A stretch of DNA of 64,000 nucleotides, taken from Distichodus sexfasciatus (Eukaryota; Chordata; Actinopteri; Characiformes; Distichodontidae). The notes below the pieces were generated by a model, which worked only from the letters and a program-made list of their open reading frames with translations, was not told where the DNA came from and did not search any database. The stretch spans positions 62,001-126,000 of the forward strand of contig JAVGVS010000235.1 in NCBI GenBank assembly GCA_032718565.1, given 5' to 3'. How positions within the stretch are numbered: position 1 is the stretch's first letter; each line of letters starts with the position of its first letter. The position numbers were made by a program, and so were the translations under genes. Shown in pieces: positions 51,896 to 63,905 of this stretch.

Positions 51896-53050
51896 CTGTG
51901 AGCATCTTGTTTACGAGTTCAGTTTACAGCTTGCTGGTTAGTGAGAAACAGCTGTTATTGTTTTGCTGTGCAACAATACATGTATCAAAATACCAAATTG
52001 CCACAAAACAATATTATGCCTATAACTTAAAATCTGGATGTGCTAGGAAAGTTATGAGTGTAGATTTGGGTTCAACACAGTCGATTCCATGTAAATCACA
52101 TGCTTTACTTCCAGTAGCAAAATCTTTGTTCTCCAATGTTATATTTATGGTTTGTTAGGGTTTTTTTTTTTTTTAACAATTTAATCATGCTTAAGTGCAA
52201 TTAAATTTAATAACTGAAATTAAGTATATCTACACTGTGCATTAGAACCAATGCATTTATTAGTACAATTAAAATAAATGTTCAATAAATACATTTTATT
52301 TCGAATAAATTTCATACTTAATTCTACAAAAACACAACTTATGATTTTCAACAAAGCTCTGAAAAGCACTTGTTTCATATTTTCATATCTTGTGATTTTA
52401 ACTTGTGTTCCTTGTTTTGTTTTTAAACCTTTTTTATGCCTGCATTTCATTTCACTGCGTGTTGTACCATAAAAATGCATGTGACAAATAAAGAATCTTG
52501 AATCTTAAAAGTAGCATGACATGTTTCAGATTTACTTCCTTATCTTTTTGCAATTTAATTTGTTTAAGTTGCATTAAGAATGTAATTCTAAAACACCTTG
52601 CTGAAACTTTAAAACGTTCAATTAAATCAAATGAATTGCCTTCACTTGGAAAGAGAAAATTGTAACTTCATTGTTTTGTACAAAATGGATATAAACTGAA
52701 ACTAATTGGGGCTTTTCATTATTTTTTACATCTTTAAAAATCTTACATTCTAGTGTGTTTTTTTAACATACATAGTAAAAAAACAAATTTAGAAACTGCT
52801 GTTTTTAGACCAAAATATTTGTGATATTTTCTGAATACTTTTACTGAATATTTGTGTTTTAATTTACTCAGTTTTCTTACGTTTTTAAAAAGTAGAAGAA
52901 CTGCACGAAGGAGCAAGAGAGCAGATGACTCATCATCACGCCTGTCAATTTTAATCTCTCCGCAGCATTTACAGCTGTTTTCTCAGAGTTTCTGCCTCGG
53001 TTCTTCCCTGAGAAGGTTTGATCAAAGAGAAGTCTGTCAGATTCGATTAT
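51896..53050. other. No gene seen; LINE/SINE tail at 52430-52506
   Basis: AT-rich DNA. TTTCACTGCGTGTTGTACCA...TGTGACAAATAAAGAATCTTGAATCTT at 52448-52506 is a plus-strand retroelement 3' tail of the type that ends in short TTGAATCTT-like repeats. Confidence 0.4.
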
Positions 53051-53069
53051 GACTTTATGCAGGTCCCAA

Positions 53070-53420
53070 ATAAACACACACACACACACACACACACATG
53101 CACACACACAAACACACACACACACAAACTTGTAAAAGTATCTTTGTGGGGGAATTCCATAGACTCCCATAATGACTAGATGTATATTATTCTACAGCTA
53201 ATCCTCACTCTAACCCTAATCTTAACCTCAGTAACCAAATGCACATCTTGGATCTCTTTTAGTTTCTCAAATAAAACATGTTAATTTTATATAAAGTCAT
53301 TTTTCCTAATGGGAACCTCTCAAATGTCCCCACAAAGCCATAAAAAACAAACAAAAGTGACTTTAGGGGACAAAACGACCCATAAAGGTCCCCACAACAC
53401 ATAAACTCATGGTACACACA
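53070..53420. repeat. (CA)n tract and dispersed GGGGACA/CCCCACA repeat
   Basis: The (AC)n tract at about 53075-53127 is followed by GACTCCCATAATGACTAGAT, TTCTACAGCTAATCC, CAAATGTCCCCACAAAGCCA and AGGTCCCCACAAC, the same repeat as at 42830-43385. Confidence 0.75.
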
Positions 53421-55230
53421 GGCCCTGAGCAGAATGGAAGCCTTCTGACGTGCAAACTAAGTCGCACTGGACTCAGCCCAGACACAACGCTGTCATCCCT
53501 TAAGCGTAGAAGAAGTTAAAACATTTTAAAAAGAACGTAAATACGGAAGAAATGAGCCAAGGCTGATAAACAAAAGGGAAGCCAAAAATCTTTTAGGACT
53601 TCAGGGTGATCTCGAGTGAACTCGTAAAAGTAGGACTGAGGCGAAAAGATGTCAGAAAAAGGCAAAGATAAGTAGTGACATTTGTGGAGCAGAGGGAAAG
53701 GGGCTTTATAATAGTTGTGTGTCAGTTTTGAAAGCATTAAAGTCATGAGTTTGGACTTTTATTCACAAGAACGGAGCCTGGGGGCGGAGTTGGGGTCGCG
53801 GTGGGGGCGGGGCCAAACCTTCCCATGTGTTCGGACCCTCACGTGCCAGGTGGCTTTCACACAGAAAAAATGCGCACAGAGTGGGCTGATGTATAATACT
53901 GCCTGGAAACCGCTTTTTCCTCAAATCAAGGGCAGCTTTTACTTACAGACAGAGAGAGAGGCAGACAAAGGTGGACATGCATCAATGCACTTGTCACACA
54001 CTCACACGAACACACACACAAGCAAGCAAACAAATGCACGTGGAACTTTTGCACAGACTTCAGAAGAAGAAATAAGTGGAGCGAATATGCCAAGTCCGGC
54101 TCTGTGTGTGTGTGTGTGCGTGTGTTTCTGTAGCTTTTGCAAACCGAGGCACACGTTTTACACTGTTTATTTATTTAATATTACAAACTCACGATCCCTC
54201 TACGTACAGGAACCACACACATACCACCAGAATCACAAGACTTAGGGCTTAACACATATCCTATTGATTCCTCGGTATGTAAAAGCATTTGTGAGTAATT
54301 CCGTGCACAACAACAGAAGTAATTGCATAAAAACGTATAAATGACATTTCTCGCTATGTGAACACGCGCACTGTGTGTGTGAACGCTCGCGACTCTAGTG
54401 TGGAACTCCAACATTAAGTAAAATGCTACAGTTCAGTCAAATCTTCCTTTTTATTACAAACTCATATTTTAGCTGATAAATAAGAACAACAAGCGTTCTA
54501 CTCACAATACAGCTATTTAACTGATATTGCTATCGTTTACTCAAGCAGGGAGTTATTGTGACATGCCTCGTATAGCGCAGGGGATTGTGGATAATGTAAT
54601 TCTCTTCCAGAAAGACCAAAAGCAGCTCATTTTGTAGGCCAAAATTAGTCCGAATGCCTCAAAAATGACACAAAAACTTAATCAGAAAATATTTGAGAGA
54701 GAGCAGTGTGAAAAGTACAGAAGTCAATAGAGGACGCACACAAATATTATTTTTCTTGTTATCTCCAGATCGTGACTTATTTTTACAGCTGTGTACCAGC
54801 AATAACCTTGTTCTTTATCTTGCTATTTTTCTTCTTCTTCCAACTTTTTGCATCTTTACTTCCTTCCGCAGTTTTTGTCATTGAGACACCATTCATGGCC
54901 TAAAATTTTCACCTTATTGAGGAGACCCAGGATCATCATCTTCTTATCCTTCTTTTGGCTTCATATAAGGCATGTTTTTCTTATTTCAACCAAATCACAA
55001 ATAAAATATAATAACAAATAATAAATATTAGAAATATATTAGGCACTATTTGTAAGTGCTTTTATGGAAATCTTAAGTTGATTTTGCTGGAAGTATGGAC
55101 ATAAGCAGAAAGAAATATATTTAAAAAATAATAAAATGTATATTTCTTGGTAACACTCATTTGTCCCCTTTTTTCTACATCAAAAAGTTGTCATTCCCTA
55201 TTTTGGCCACAAGGGTGCCACCATCATTTT
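53421..55230. other. No gene seen
   Basis: Mostly unique DNA with CA/TG patches (about 53998-54020 and 54103-54125) and a GC-rich patch GGGGGCGGAGTTGGGG near 53780. The 176-codon frame at 53715-54245 crosses the CA repeat and has no motif. Confidence 0.3.
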
Positions 55231-55234
55231 TTTA

Positions 55235-55440
55235 AGTGAGTGATTTTTTGTCATTGTGAACACAGCACACACTGCACTACACTGAAATGTGACCTCTGCA
55301 TTTGACCCGTGAAGTGTTGAGGACAGTACCTTTGCTCATGAGTACCTCAATGGTACCTTTACCGGTCTGGAACTTGACCTGACGACCCTCCGGTCACAGG
55401 GACAACTCCCCAACTATTACGTTACCTATTTGCACCACAG
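55235..55440 (-). mobile_element. tRNA-derived SINE, family A
   Basis: GTGAGTGATTTTTTGTCATTGTGAACACAG, ACACTGAAATGTGACCTCTGC, TTGCTCATGAGTACCTCAATGG and CAACTATTACGTTACCTA (inverted A-box) are present. A deletion removes the middle. Confidence 0.7.
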
Positions 55441-55726
55441 GGACACCAGCCTATTTTTTCCCATGATCTGGACGTAACCAAAGTTGTTTTGCTTCTCAAG
55501 ATCACAGGCTGAAAAATTATCATAACTTGATATGGAGGCCTGGACGTTTACTGCCTTACCACTGGATAAATTCAAACATAACTTGAAAATAACTTGAGAT
55601 TTTCAGGAAAAAAATTGAAATCTTGAGATAAGAAGATGAAAAAAAATGTTTACTATTATACAGTATATAACCCTTTTACTGGCAAGGAACAAACAATATA
55701 TATATGTGTGTGTTCATGTATTTATC

Positions 55727-55822
55727 GCATTGTGGGGACCTTTTGTCCCCTAAAATAACTTTTATGTGTTTTTTTGGGCTTTGTGGGGACATTTGAGAGG
55801 TCCCCATGAGGAGAAATGAACA
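55727..55822. repeat. Inverted fragment of the GGGGACA/CCCCACA repeat
   Basis: TTGTGGGGACCTTTTGTCCCC and TTTGTGGGGACATTTGAGAGG are the reverse of the words at 43300 and 53330. Confidence 0.65.
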
Positions 55823-56689
55823 AATAATAGACGGCTTAAGTAGAATCTGTTACTCTCACCTGGTGTAACAGACAGTATTTGAGAGAACAGCAGCAACATT
55901 CTGAGCATTAATCCGGTTTGTTTGTTGTGTAAGATCGTAATACGGTAAAACTGCAGCTAAAGTGTTTCTCCGTTCTCTCAGAAGACAGGAGGATTTCTTA
56001 AAGGTCAGCCCGTATCGACCGCATCTTTCTGATGTGGGTTCTTTTATTGAATCCTGCTGAATTATTGAATTAAGCTCTGATTAGCGGCATCATTCCTCTC
56101 ACACCGTGCATCGGCAGAGTCGGTCAGGAAGGCCCGTTTCATCTCCACCAGGAGTAAATCCTGCATCGGCGTCTTAATAAACTCGCCTGCGCAACATTGC
56201 CAATCACCTCTGAGCTCTCAGAACACTCAGTGCTCATATTGGCTGTCTGGATGAAGGAAAACACAAGTTGCTTGTTCTTTTTGTGCCTTCAGTGAGAATG
56301 TAAACCTTTGACCAGGGGACGCAGGGTCTCTTTACACTGGTTAACGTGAAAGTATAAACCAATGAGTACAAGTCTGAATAAAAAACAGGAAAAAGGACAT
56401 TTCAACAACAAAAATGTGACATTTATATCTCCTTTAGGAAGCTTATTTTGAGCAAAATGGATCAGAGTTTTAGGAATGGCTGAAAGGACTTGATTTCATA
56501 ATCCTCGAAATATTCATGCGCCACGTGGAGAGATCCATTTTACGCACCTTTGGTCACGAAAGATCATTTAATGAAATCAAATAGTAACATTGAGAAATCG
56601 TGTGATGTTTAAATTGAAAGATCTTTTTGTATTTTGTGTAAAATAATAATTTTACTTCCATCTTGTAATACATCGCAAGTACACAAAAA

Positions 56690-57300
56690 CATCTTGTAAG
56701 CACACAAAAACATCTCAAGCTCATGTGAATACATATGGTCATGCAAAAATGTCTTGAGTACGCAAAAACTGATGCTCAGGCAAAAACATCTAATGTGCAT
56801 CTTCTGGTCAGCTCATGCACATGCAATAATATCTTGTAACATATCGTGAGCATGCAAAACCATCTTGAGAGCACACAAAAACCTCTCATGCTCATGCCAT
56901 AAACATCTGGTCACGCAAAAACATCTCTTGAGTATGCAAAAACGTCTGATGCGCACACAAAAACATCTCACAAGCATGAAAACCTGCTGGTGAGAAAACA
57001 TCTCATGAGAATGCAAACATATCATGAGCGCACAAAACATCTTCTGGTGACACAAAAACATCTCATGAGCCCAAAAAACATCTTCTGGTGATACAAATAT
57101 GACCTTCTGGTGACAAAAAAACATCTCTTGAGCACAAAAAACACATTCTGGTGATACAAATATGACCTTCTGGTGACACAAAACCATCTCATAAGCACAA
57201 AAAACATCTTTTGGTGACACAAAAACATCTCATGAGCACAAAAACAACCTCCTGGTCACATGAAAGCATCTTATGTTTACATAAAAATTTCTTATGAGCC
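56690..57300. repeat. Minisatellite related to the 39.4-41.2 kb array, opposite orientation
   Basis: Repeats of CACAAAAACATCTCATGAGC and ATCTTCTGGTGACACAAAAA are present. The reverse complement, GCTCATGAGATGTTTTTGTG, shares GATGTTTTTGTGTGAGC with the array at 40368. A minus-strand 135-codon frame (FCHQKVIFVSP repeats) is a translation of the repeat. Confidence 0.8.
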
Positions 57301-57639
57301 GGAGGTAACATGCTCACATGAAACTCAAGCTAATATTGTCTGGCTCCATAGAAGTATCTCTATAAAATGAGATTTTTTTGACCCCAATTTTTAGAGCAGA
57401 ACTGCAGCTTCTTGAGCGCAGCTTTGATGAAGACGTCATGTTCGCTACTCCCTCTGACATTTACAACTTGATGTCAGTGTCAGTGGTGTCAGTAGCCTAA
57501 ACTCGAGAGAGGGAGAGTCGCACCATCTAAAACCTGTCGTCTGATTCACTCTATCACAATCCTGTAATCATGAGATTGACGTCAGCAGAGCAGCCTAGCG
57601 TAGGGCAACGTGTCCGAAGCGAACGCCCTCAGGCCTTCC

Positions 57640-57800
57640 GTGCCAGAAATAAAAGGCTAGAATTTTTAAAAGGGCTTCAAAGCCCTGCAGAAATAAAGGT
57701 TTTCATGCTCATAAATTATGATTGATGGCCATAATTTGGGCTTCGTGTCAGCGAGTGCCGCTTCCAGCTTCCAGCGTGGATTCTTGTTAGATCTCGTTTT
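57640..57800. promoter_or_regulatory. Possible conserved non-coding regulatory stretch
   Basis: The stretch is unique, with CATAAATTATGATTGATGGC and GGCCATAATTTGGGC, homeodomain/TALE-like cores (TGATTGATGG) and no repeat signature. The call is based on appearance alone. Confidence 0.22.
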
Positions 57801-58109
57801 ATTGCAGCTCCCTGATGTGTGAACGCTTCCATTACTCCGCTCATGCTATTATATCTGTAGGATGTCAGAGGATCTCAGCTTTGCTACGGTCACGTTGGAA
57901 CGACAATCTTTCCACAGATTTGGTTGGGTGTGGTTCACCTAGATCTTTCTGCTCTTCATTTACCTGCTTGGGACGTTCTGGGGTTGATTTGCAACAAACA
58001 ACATTTATATTACTAACATTTATACCGTCACGGATTGGAATGACATTGAAGAATGGGATTAATCATAGATTAGTACAAAAGTAAATATATTTTTCAAGTA
58101 CAACATAAA

Positions 58110-58255
58110 GAACATATTGGGCCAATTTCCCAGTCGAGGATTAAGCTTAGTCCTAGACTATCTTTGAGTTTGAATAGTTGACACCACAACTTTAAGTTCC
58201 AGACTAGGCTTAATCAAGACTAGGCTTAATCTAGAAAACCAGCCCTTAGGGTCAT
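58110..58255. repeat. CTAGTCTTGGACTA-family repeat
   Basis: TGGGCCAATTTCCCAGTCGAGG, TTAGTCCTAGACTATCTTTG and AGACTAGGCTTAATCTAGAAAACCAGCCCTTA. It is an inverted orientation relative to 51168. Confidence 0.6.
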
Positions 58256-58977
58256 TTATACCTTTACATCTGAGTGTGGGGGGATAGTATTTTTTCTATT
58301 ACTTTTTAGATATTTGCGTTAAATGGACCATCTGCAATGCCACCGCGGACCACCAGGGGGCGGCGGACTGCCACAGAATAATCGATAGTGGTCCGACACT
58401 GCATCGGTTCAGAGTCGTCCACGTCTGCATCTCGATGCCTTGATTATGTGACTTCAACATCTAAAGTAATGGTGCGTTCCATTTGCCGTTGGTGCTCGAT
58501 TTCCGAGTAGCTTTCTGAGGGCTGAAGCTGGAAGTGACGACATGCGCGTCTCCGTTTCTCGGACACCCGAACAAATATCTCAGAGCATGATGCTGAACTG
58601 GCTGGTCGATGTTTCTAAAAACAAATGACCAGCCCGGTTAGCCGAACAGAAAAGCAAACAGTATTGGTAACATGAGATGGACAATTCAGATAAAAAACTT
58701 CTATGCGAGTTCAACTCTCCTGTGTCAAATGGAACGCATCCAGTTTAGTCTTCACTGTATTTTTGCGGGTCTCGTCACCCGAATCTCAGATCCAATGGCA
58801 AATGGAACGCAGCATAAATATGGAGATGTCAACTAAACACTGTGTGTTTGTGAGTCTACTGCTGACTATTGCCTTATTGATGTTCAAGATTAAGCTAAAA
58901 GACTGAGGATGTTTTTGGGTGTGTTCCCACTTTTCATGATACATATGACTCCAAAATTTGTAATAAAATCTGTACGC

Positions 58978-59312
58978 GCAGTGGTTAGTGCTACTGCCTC
59001 ACAACGAGAAGGTCATGGGTTCGAGCCCAGGGTTGACTGTGGGGCTTTTCTGTGTGGAGTTTGCATGCTCTCCCCGTGTTCACATGGGTTTCCTCCAGGT
59101 GCTCTGGTTTCCTCCCACAGTATGCTATATAGGTTAATTGGCGACCCATCCGGTGTGAATGTGAGTGTGATATTGTGTTCATGTGTGTTAGCGCCTGCCC
59201 AGAGCTGTTCCCCACCTTGTGCCCATAAATTCCCGGAATAGGCTCCGGTCCGGACCCAAGTTGGGATTAAACGATTCGTATAAAGAATGAATTAATGAAT
59301 GAATACACGCAT
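58978..59312 (+). mobile_element. tRNA-derived SINE, family B, full length
   Basis: CGCAGTGGTTAGTGCTACTG (A-box region), GTCATGGGTTCGAGCCC (B-box), TGTGTGGAGTTTGCATGCTC, TGGTTTCCTCCCACAGT, GTGCCCATAAATTCCCGGAATAGG and a GAATGAATTAATGAATGAAT tail. It is the longest family B copy in the window. Confidence 0.8.
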
Positions 59313-60404
59313 GAATTATGAGCCAAATCAAAACCTATGGAAGTTTGTGCACAAAGGTGTTCATTAAAAGTATTTTTTTTGGTTAGCACCACATTTTTGG
59401 GTCTAATCTTTTATGCCATTTTTGATCATCCTTGAGATAATTTAGACCAGGCTGCGTAACCAACATCAAACTTTGATGAGACACGAGAATATTATGTAAA
59501 GGAATAGTGTAGAAAATAGCAGCATTCCAAAAGAGAACTTTCATAACTTTTAATGAAATTCTCATTTTTTCATATATGGTGGAAGTCTGGTTGAATAGAA
59601 GTGTTTGACAGCATTGTACTGGAAACATACACTTATTAGATAATTCCAAACAGTCACATGTAACATTATTTTGTCCTTCTCCTTTTAATTATACATCATT
59701 AGGTTGCCATTGCTGCATCTAGGCTTAGATATTCTCACAGAAAGGTCATGCAATATTCATGACCCGAGACGAACCACAAGTCAGCGCTGAAACCGAACTG
59801 CAGTCCCTCGGGCTGCTCCCGTTTTATTTTTCTCTCTTTTTTTGTTTTTTTTTGCAGAGTCTCGCTAATCATGCCGGCTGTCTTTTGAAGCCTGAACTCG
59901 CCGGAACCGCAGAAGGAGCGGCGGTGTTACACTCCGTGATTTATGAGAGCGTTGCATAACCGAGCAGAAATGCACAACAGTCTGTTCAGCAGCCTTGGCC
60001 AGCAGCCGGCGTAAAATTACAGACCGAAGTCCTCCTTTTCTCGTAGATTTATTCCTCTATTCATTTTCCAGTCCAAAAATCATTTACCTTAAATGAGGTC
60101 TAGTGCCATTTTATGGGCTGGAATCAGGCTAGGTTGCTTAGTAATCCATTGTTAAGTGGCATATATAATTTTTTTACATTTTAATTGATACATTTATTTG
60201 ATAGTAAATTAATAATTACTTGACTTCAACAAATTCAAGAATCAAGATTCTAGATGTTTCACTTACAGCATATGCATTTATATAAAATGTGTGTAAAATT
60301 TGTTCAATGTGAAACGTAAACCTGGTACACTCCTGAAAGTGCATTGTCCAGTGGTACGGACATTTCGCCAGAGAATGGAGTCGTGGGCATAAAACCCTTT
60401 GGTT
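59313..60404. other. No gene seen
   Basis: AT-rich DNA with a unique, GC-balanced patch at about 59740-60010. The patch has a T-rich tract and TTTGCAG resembling an acceptor, but the frame that would continue the 15055 exon stops at once there. Confidence 0.3.
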
Positions 60405-60605
60405 AATCCAGCCTTACACGTCCCGGACCAGTAAAGGTACCACTGAGATACTCATGAGAAAGTAACCGTCCCTAAGCACTGCGTCCCGGGTGATGCCAAA
60501 AAAGCAGCCTACTGCTTCTTAACGGATGGGTCAACTGCATAGGTCACATTTGGATGTGGTGCCCTGAGTGTGATAAATAATCCGTCACCTCACTTCACAT
60601 TGTCC
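60405..60605 (+). mobile_element. tRNA-derived SINE, family A, 5' worn
   Basis: GTAAAGGTACCACTGAGATACTCATGAGAAAGTAACCGTCCC, CTACTGCTTCTTAACGGATGG and GTCACATTTGGATGTGGTGCC are body words. The A-box is not recognisable. Confidence 0.65.
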
Positions 60606-60986
60606 TAAACGGATGTGTGACAGTCAGATTTCAGGCCAAATTTAAGGCGATTTCAGCAATTTCCGTGTTGTAAATGGCATTGTTAATGTAATTATGGTCT
60701 AGGTCCAGGCCTCTATTTTTCGAAGGCGTTGTCTCATCAGGTTCGCCATCGGCGCCAGACTTGCTAAGCGGGTGTCAGCCCAACGAACTGGCGCCTTAGT
60801 ACATTGTGTAACTGCGAGCGATCGGCTTTATTGTTCAAAGCTCCAAGGCGTTCAGCCATATCTCTTAGCCACTTAATAATGTATGAGTGACTCTTTAGGA
60901 AAGTGGAGCTGGAGCGCTGTGCAGACAAAGAGACTGTGCTAGAAGATGGTTGAGTACTAGTGTGGAATACAAATATATGCTTTTCG

Positions 60987-61029
<43 letters not shown>

Positions 61030-61495
61030 ACAAACCTGAAATGGGTTGTGAGGCCCATTGATTGTGAAAGTCCTGGCCCTTGCACACCTCGTTCTGCTCC
61101 TTGCTTCCAGCAGAGCTCATTAACGTTTTCTCTCAGACCTTCCTTGAGCGCCGCTTCACCTCTCTGCCTCTCTGATGTTCTGTTCCTCTCCGAGTTGGTG
61201 ACATGAGCACACACACACACACTTCTCTTTCCTGAAGACAAGGACATTCTAACACTCCCCTACTCCACTATGTTTCCAAGAAACCACTCTGGCAGGTACA
61301 GATCTGCACCGTGTTCTGAAAATCAAAGCAGCACGTTCTTGTCTGCACAACACCTGCAACACCAGCTGCCACAGCTGACCCGCATTGCTATTACACTGCC
61401 ACGTTCAAGCAGAACTCCACTTTTCACCCTTTGCTGTGTCGCACGACAACATCAGAAGACGCAAACTATAACTGTTTTTCTCAACTCTATAAAAG
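60606..61495. other. No gene seen; (CA)n tract
   Basis: An (AC)n run lies at about 60997-61033 and a shorter one near 61208-61221. The rest is unique DNA. Confidence 0.4.
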
Positions 61496-61496
61496 G

Positions 61497-61740
61497 TTCT
61501 TCAGTGTTGGTGAAGCTACTTTTAAGTGGTAGCTTTACAAGCTACAAGCTAGTTATGACTAAAAGTAGCTAAGCTACAACCAAGCTACCGTGTTAATAAA
61601 GCTGCTTGATACACTATAACCTTCATCATCACCAGGGTGGACTCCATCCTCCGACTCTGTTTCGCAGCTGCCAAGAGAGTGCTGTGATGCAAGGTAAAAC
61701 CCACTCATGCAAATTTAGCACCAATCACCAATCAGATACT
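61497..61740. mobile_element. hAT-like MITE (CAGTGTTGG...AAGCTAC family)
   Basis: TTCAGTGTTGGTGAAGCTACTTTTAAGTGGTAGCTTTACAAGC is followed by CTAAAAGTAGCTAAGCTACAACC and a body CTGCCAAGAGAGTGCTGTGATGCA shared with the copies near 29940 and 47410. Confidence 0.6.
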
Positions 61741-61914
61741 CACGATGTTTTTATATGGATCCAAATCACAAAAATGTAATGACACAAGAGCTGGTTTAAT
61801 AATTCTTAATATATATTGCATAGTTAAACACACATGAAAGCTTAGGTAATGTTGCATTCCACAACAATGATTTTGATTTTTTAAGAAATCAAATCTCAAA
61901 AAGGAGTTATCCAT

Positions 61915-62420
61915 TCATTCAATCATTCTTTATCTGAGTCATTTAATTCCAACTGGGTACTGGAACTTACAGACGTAAGGCGGGGACCAACCCTGGGCAG
62001 GCGCCAATACACCGCATGGCATACACACTCACATAACCACACTCACATCCACACCTTACGGGGCCAATTTAGAGTCGCCAATTAACCTACAGTGCATGCT
62101 TTTGGATTCTGGGAGGAAACCAGAGCACCCCGTGGAAACCCACATCAACACAGGGAGAGCATGCAAACTCCACACAGAAAGATTCAAGATGCTTTATTTG
62201 TCATGTGCAAATTATACAGGTACAACATGCAGTGAAATGTATCCTGATCCGCTCTTTTAACTGTGCAATTAGGCAATTTAAAAAAATAACAAAATAGAGA
62301 TACAAATACAAACTTAAATAAGGAGATCAGGGAAATAAGACAAAAAAATAAAACTATATCTTATATACAATAAGGTACCTTCATGCTGTAAGGCGGCACC
62401 ATTGCGCCACCGTGCTGTCT
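61915..62420 (-). mobile_element. tRNA-derived SINE family B split by another retroelement tail
   Basis: Family B in reverse (ATTCATTCAATCATTCTTTA, GCGGGGACCAACCCTGGGCA, GGGAGGAAACCAGAGCACCC, CATGCAAACTCCACACAGAA) is interrupted at about 62180. AAGATTCAAGATGCTTTATTTGTCATGTGCAAATTATACAGGTACA to about 62380 intervenes, a minus-strand LINE/SINE 3' tail. The SINE head resumes at about 62385 (AAGGCGGCACCATTGCGCCACC). Confidence 0.7.
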
Positions 62421-63044
62421 GGGGTTAACTCCATAATAACACTGTAATAATAACGTTGTAATAAAAATATAATAACTTTTAAAAACTGGTCTCATGATCG
62501 GTCTCGAGTATGAGAACACTAATACATGCAGAAGTTGTAACAATAAGTTACATTACATTTGTGTGCATTTTAGATTGTTACGACTGCAAACTGAACTTAA
62601 GCAGTTTCACATTTCCTCAACACAGGTAAATATCAAAATGTTTAATATTAAAGAATTTAAACATTTAAATCTCCTAATTTCACTGTTTAGTCTGTAAGTT
62701 CCCAACACAGCCTGGCTTCAAACAAACGCATGATGAAAGATGTTTCCTATTTTTCCCAGCGTACCTTGCTCCTGCCATCTGGACCACATCTTCCATCTGG
62801 CAGTGTGTACGCTTAGCTACACAGGTTTGTGCTTGATGTGATTCCCTGGCTAATTGCTCATGTTTACATGAGAAAACACACTCCATATGGTGTATCGTTT
62901 GGCCCAAATTCAAGCGCCCAACATATCTGAACGGTCAAATCAAACCTGACTGAGCAAGCTGGTTTTAGCTGGTAATCACTTCTAGCCAACTTAGGTTAGA
63001 TTTAAGAATCCTTCAAGGTTTTGGGGTCAAATCATGAGGACATC
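62421..63044. other. No gene seen
   Basis: Unique AT-rich DNA; no recognised feature. Confidence 0.3.
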
Positions 63045-63180
63045 TTGGGCCAATTTCCCGGTCAAGGATTAAGCCTAGTCCTAGACTAGTTTTGAGTTTG
63101 AATGGTAAATCTTCAGTGGTCTACAGCTTAGTCCAAGACTACTCTTAATCCTTGAGCAAGAAACCAGCCCCTTATGTTCT
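63045..63180. repeat. CTAGTCTTGGACTA-family repeat
   Basis: TTGGGCCAATTTCCCGGTCAAGGATTAAGCC, AGTCCTAGACTAGTTTTGAG, CAGCTTAGTCCAAGACTACT and GAGCAAGAAACCAGCCCC. It is a well preserved copy whose ends pair with each other. Confidence 0.65.
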
Positions 63181-63519
63181 GTTTTAAATGTGTGACCAAA
63201 CAAAAATGAACAATGATGGATGATTTAGATCCTCAAGTTTCAGCTGAAGCTGAGTCTTTATTTCACACTTTGTTCTTCAAATTGATGAATTTGGTTTAAT
63301 CTTAAGACATTTGCCTGGACTCTGTTTCTGTTTCTATGCTTCTTTTGGCTAACCAGCCTAAATAAGTACTGTTTTCTCAAAGTGTCTATTTGCTAAAAGT
63401 ATTGATGGATCTCCAAGTGCTCCCCCAAGGCTGGTTCATCTAAATCATTTAAGTCTTGCCAAACAGAACTGGCTAGTCCAGCTCTGCAAGACCTGAATGC
63501 AAAAATTAGAAAGACTTTC

Positions 63520-63905
63520 TAAAGCAGTCCACTTCAGAGTGCATGGAAGAAGTTTGGAATCACAAGCCTCTTCATTGATGCGTGTGATTGGCATGTCGAC
63601 TTGCATTATTTTAGAGCTGTGCATTTGGTTAATTAAAGCTCATGAGATTTGGCAGCTGGAGGAGAACAAGGTCAATCAAGTGAGGGTGTCGCTTCGGGCC
63701 GCGATGCACAGGCAGGTGCTTTATGGTCATTTCCTGTACAGTTCAATCGGCTGATTAATTGCCTGACTCGGTGGAAATGGCCAAGAGCCTGACAGAGAGG
63801 GGGAGGGAGGAGAGATTTCTGCATCTCACTCGAGAACCCACTCACATCCTGTCTTGTGTCGCCGTTTGTGCTGAGATTGTTCATCTGTTTGGTGACGCCA
63901 AGCTG
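63520..63905. promoter_or_regulatory. Possible conserved non-coding regulatory stretch
   Basis: Unique sequence with many homeodomain cores (TTGGTTAATTAAAGCTCATG, GGCTGATTAATTGCC) and TTGATGCGTGTGATTGG, and no repeat signature. If the exon at 15055 is real, this lies in its long first intron, a common place for developmental enhancers. Confidence 0.25.

Noticed and set aside
53715..54245. 176-codon plus-strand ORF
   Set aside because: It crosses CA/TG repeats, lacks conserved motifs and has no splice support.
59830..59960. Candidate second exon after a T-rich tract and TTTGCAG, to follow the 15055 exon
   Set aside because: In the phase required by the donor at 15109, the first codon after this acceptor is a stop.
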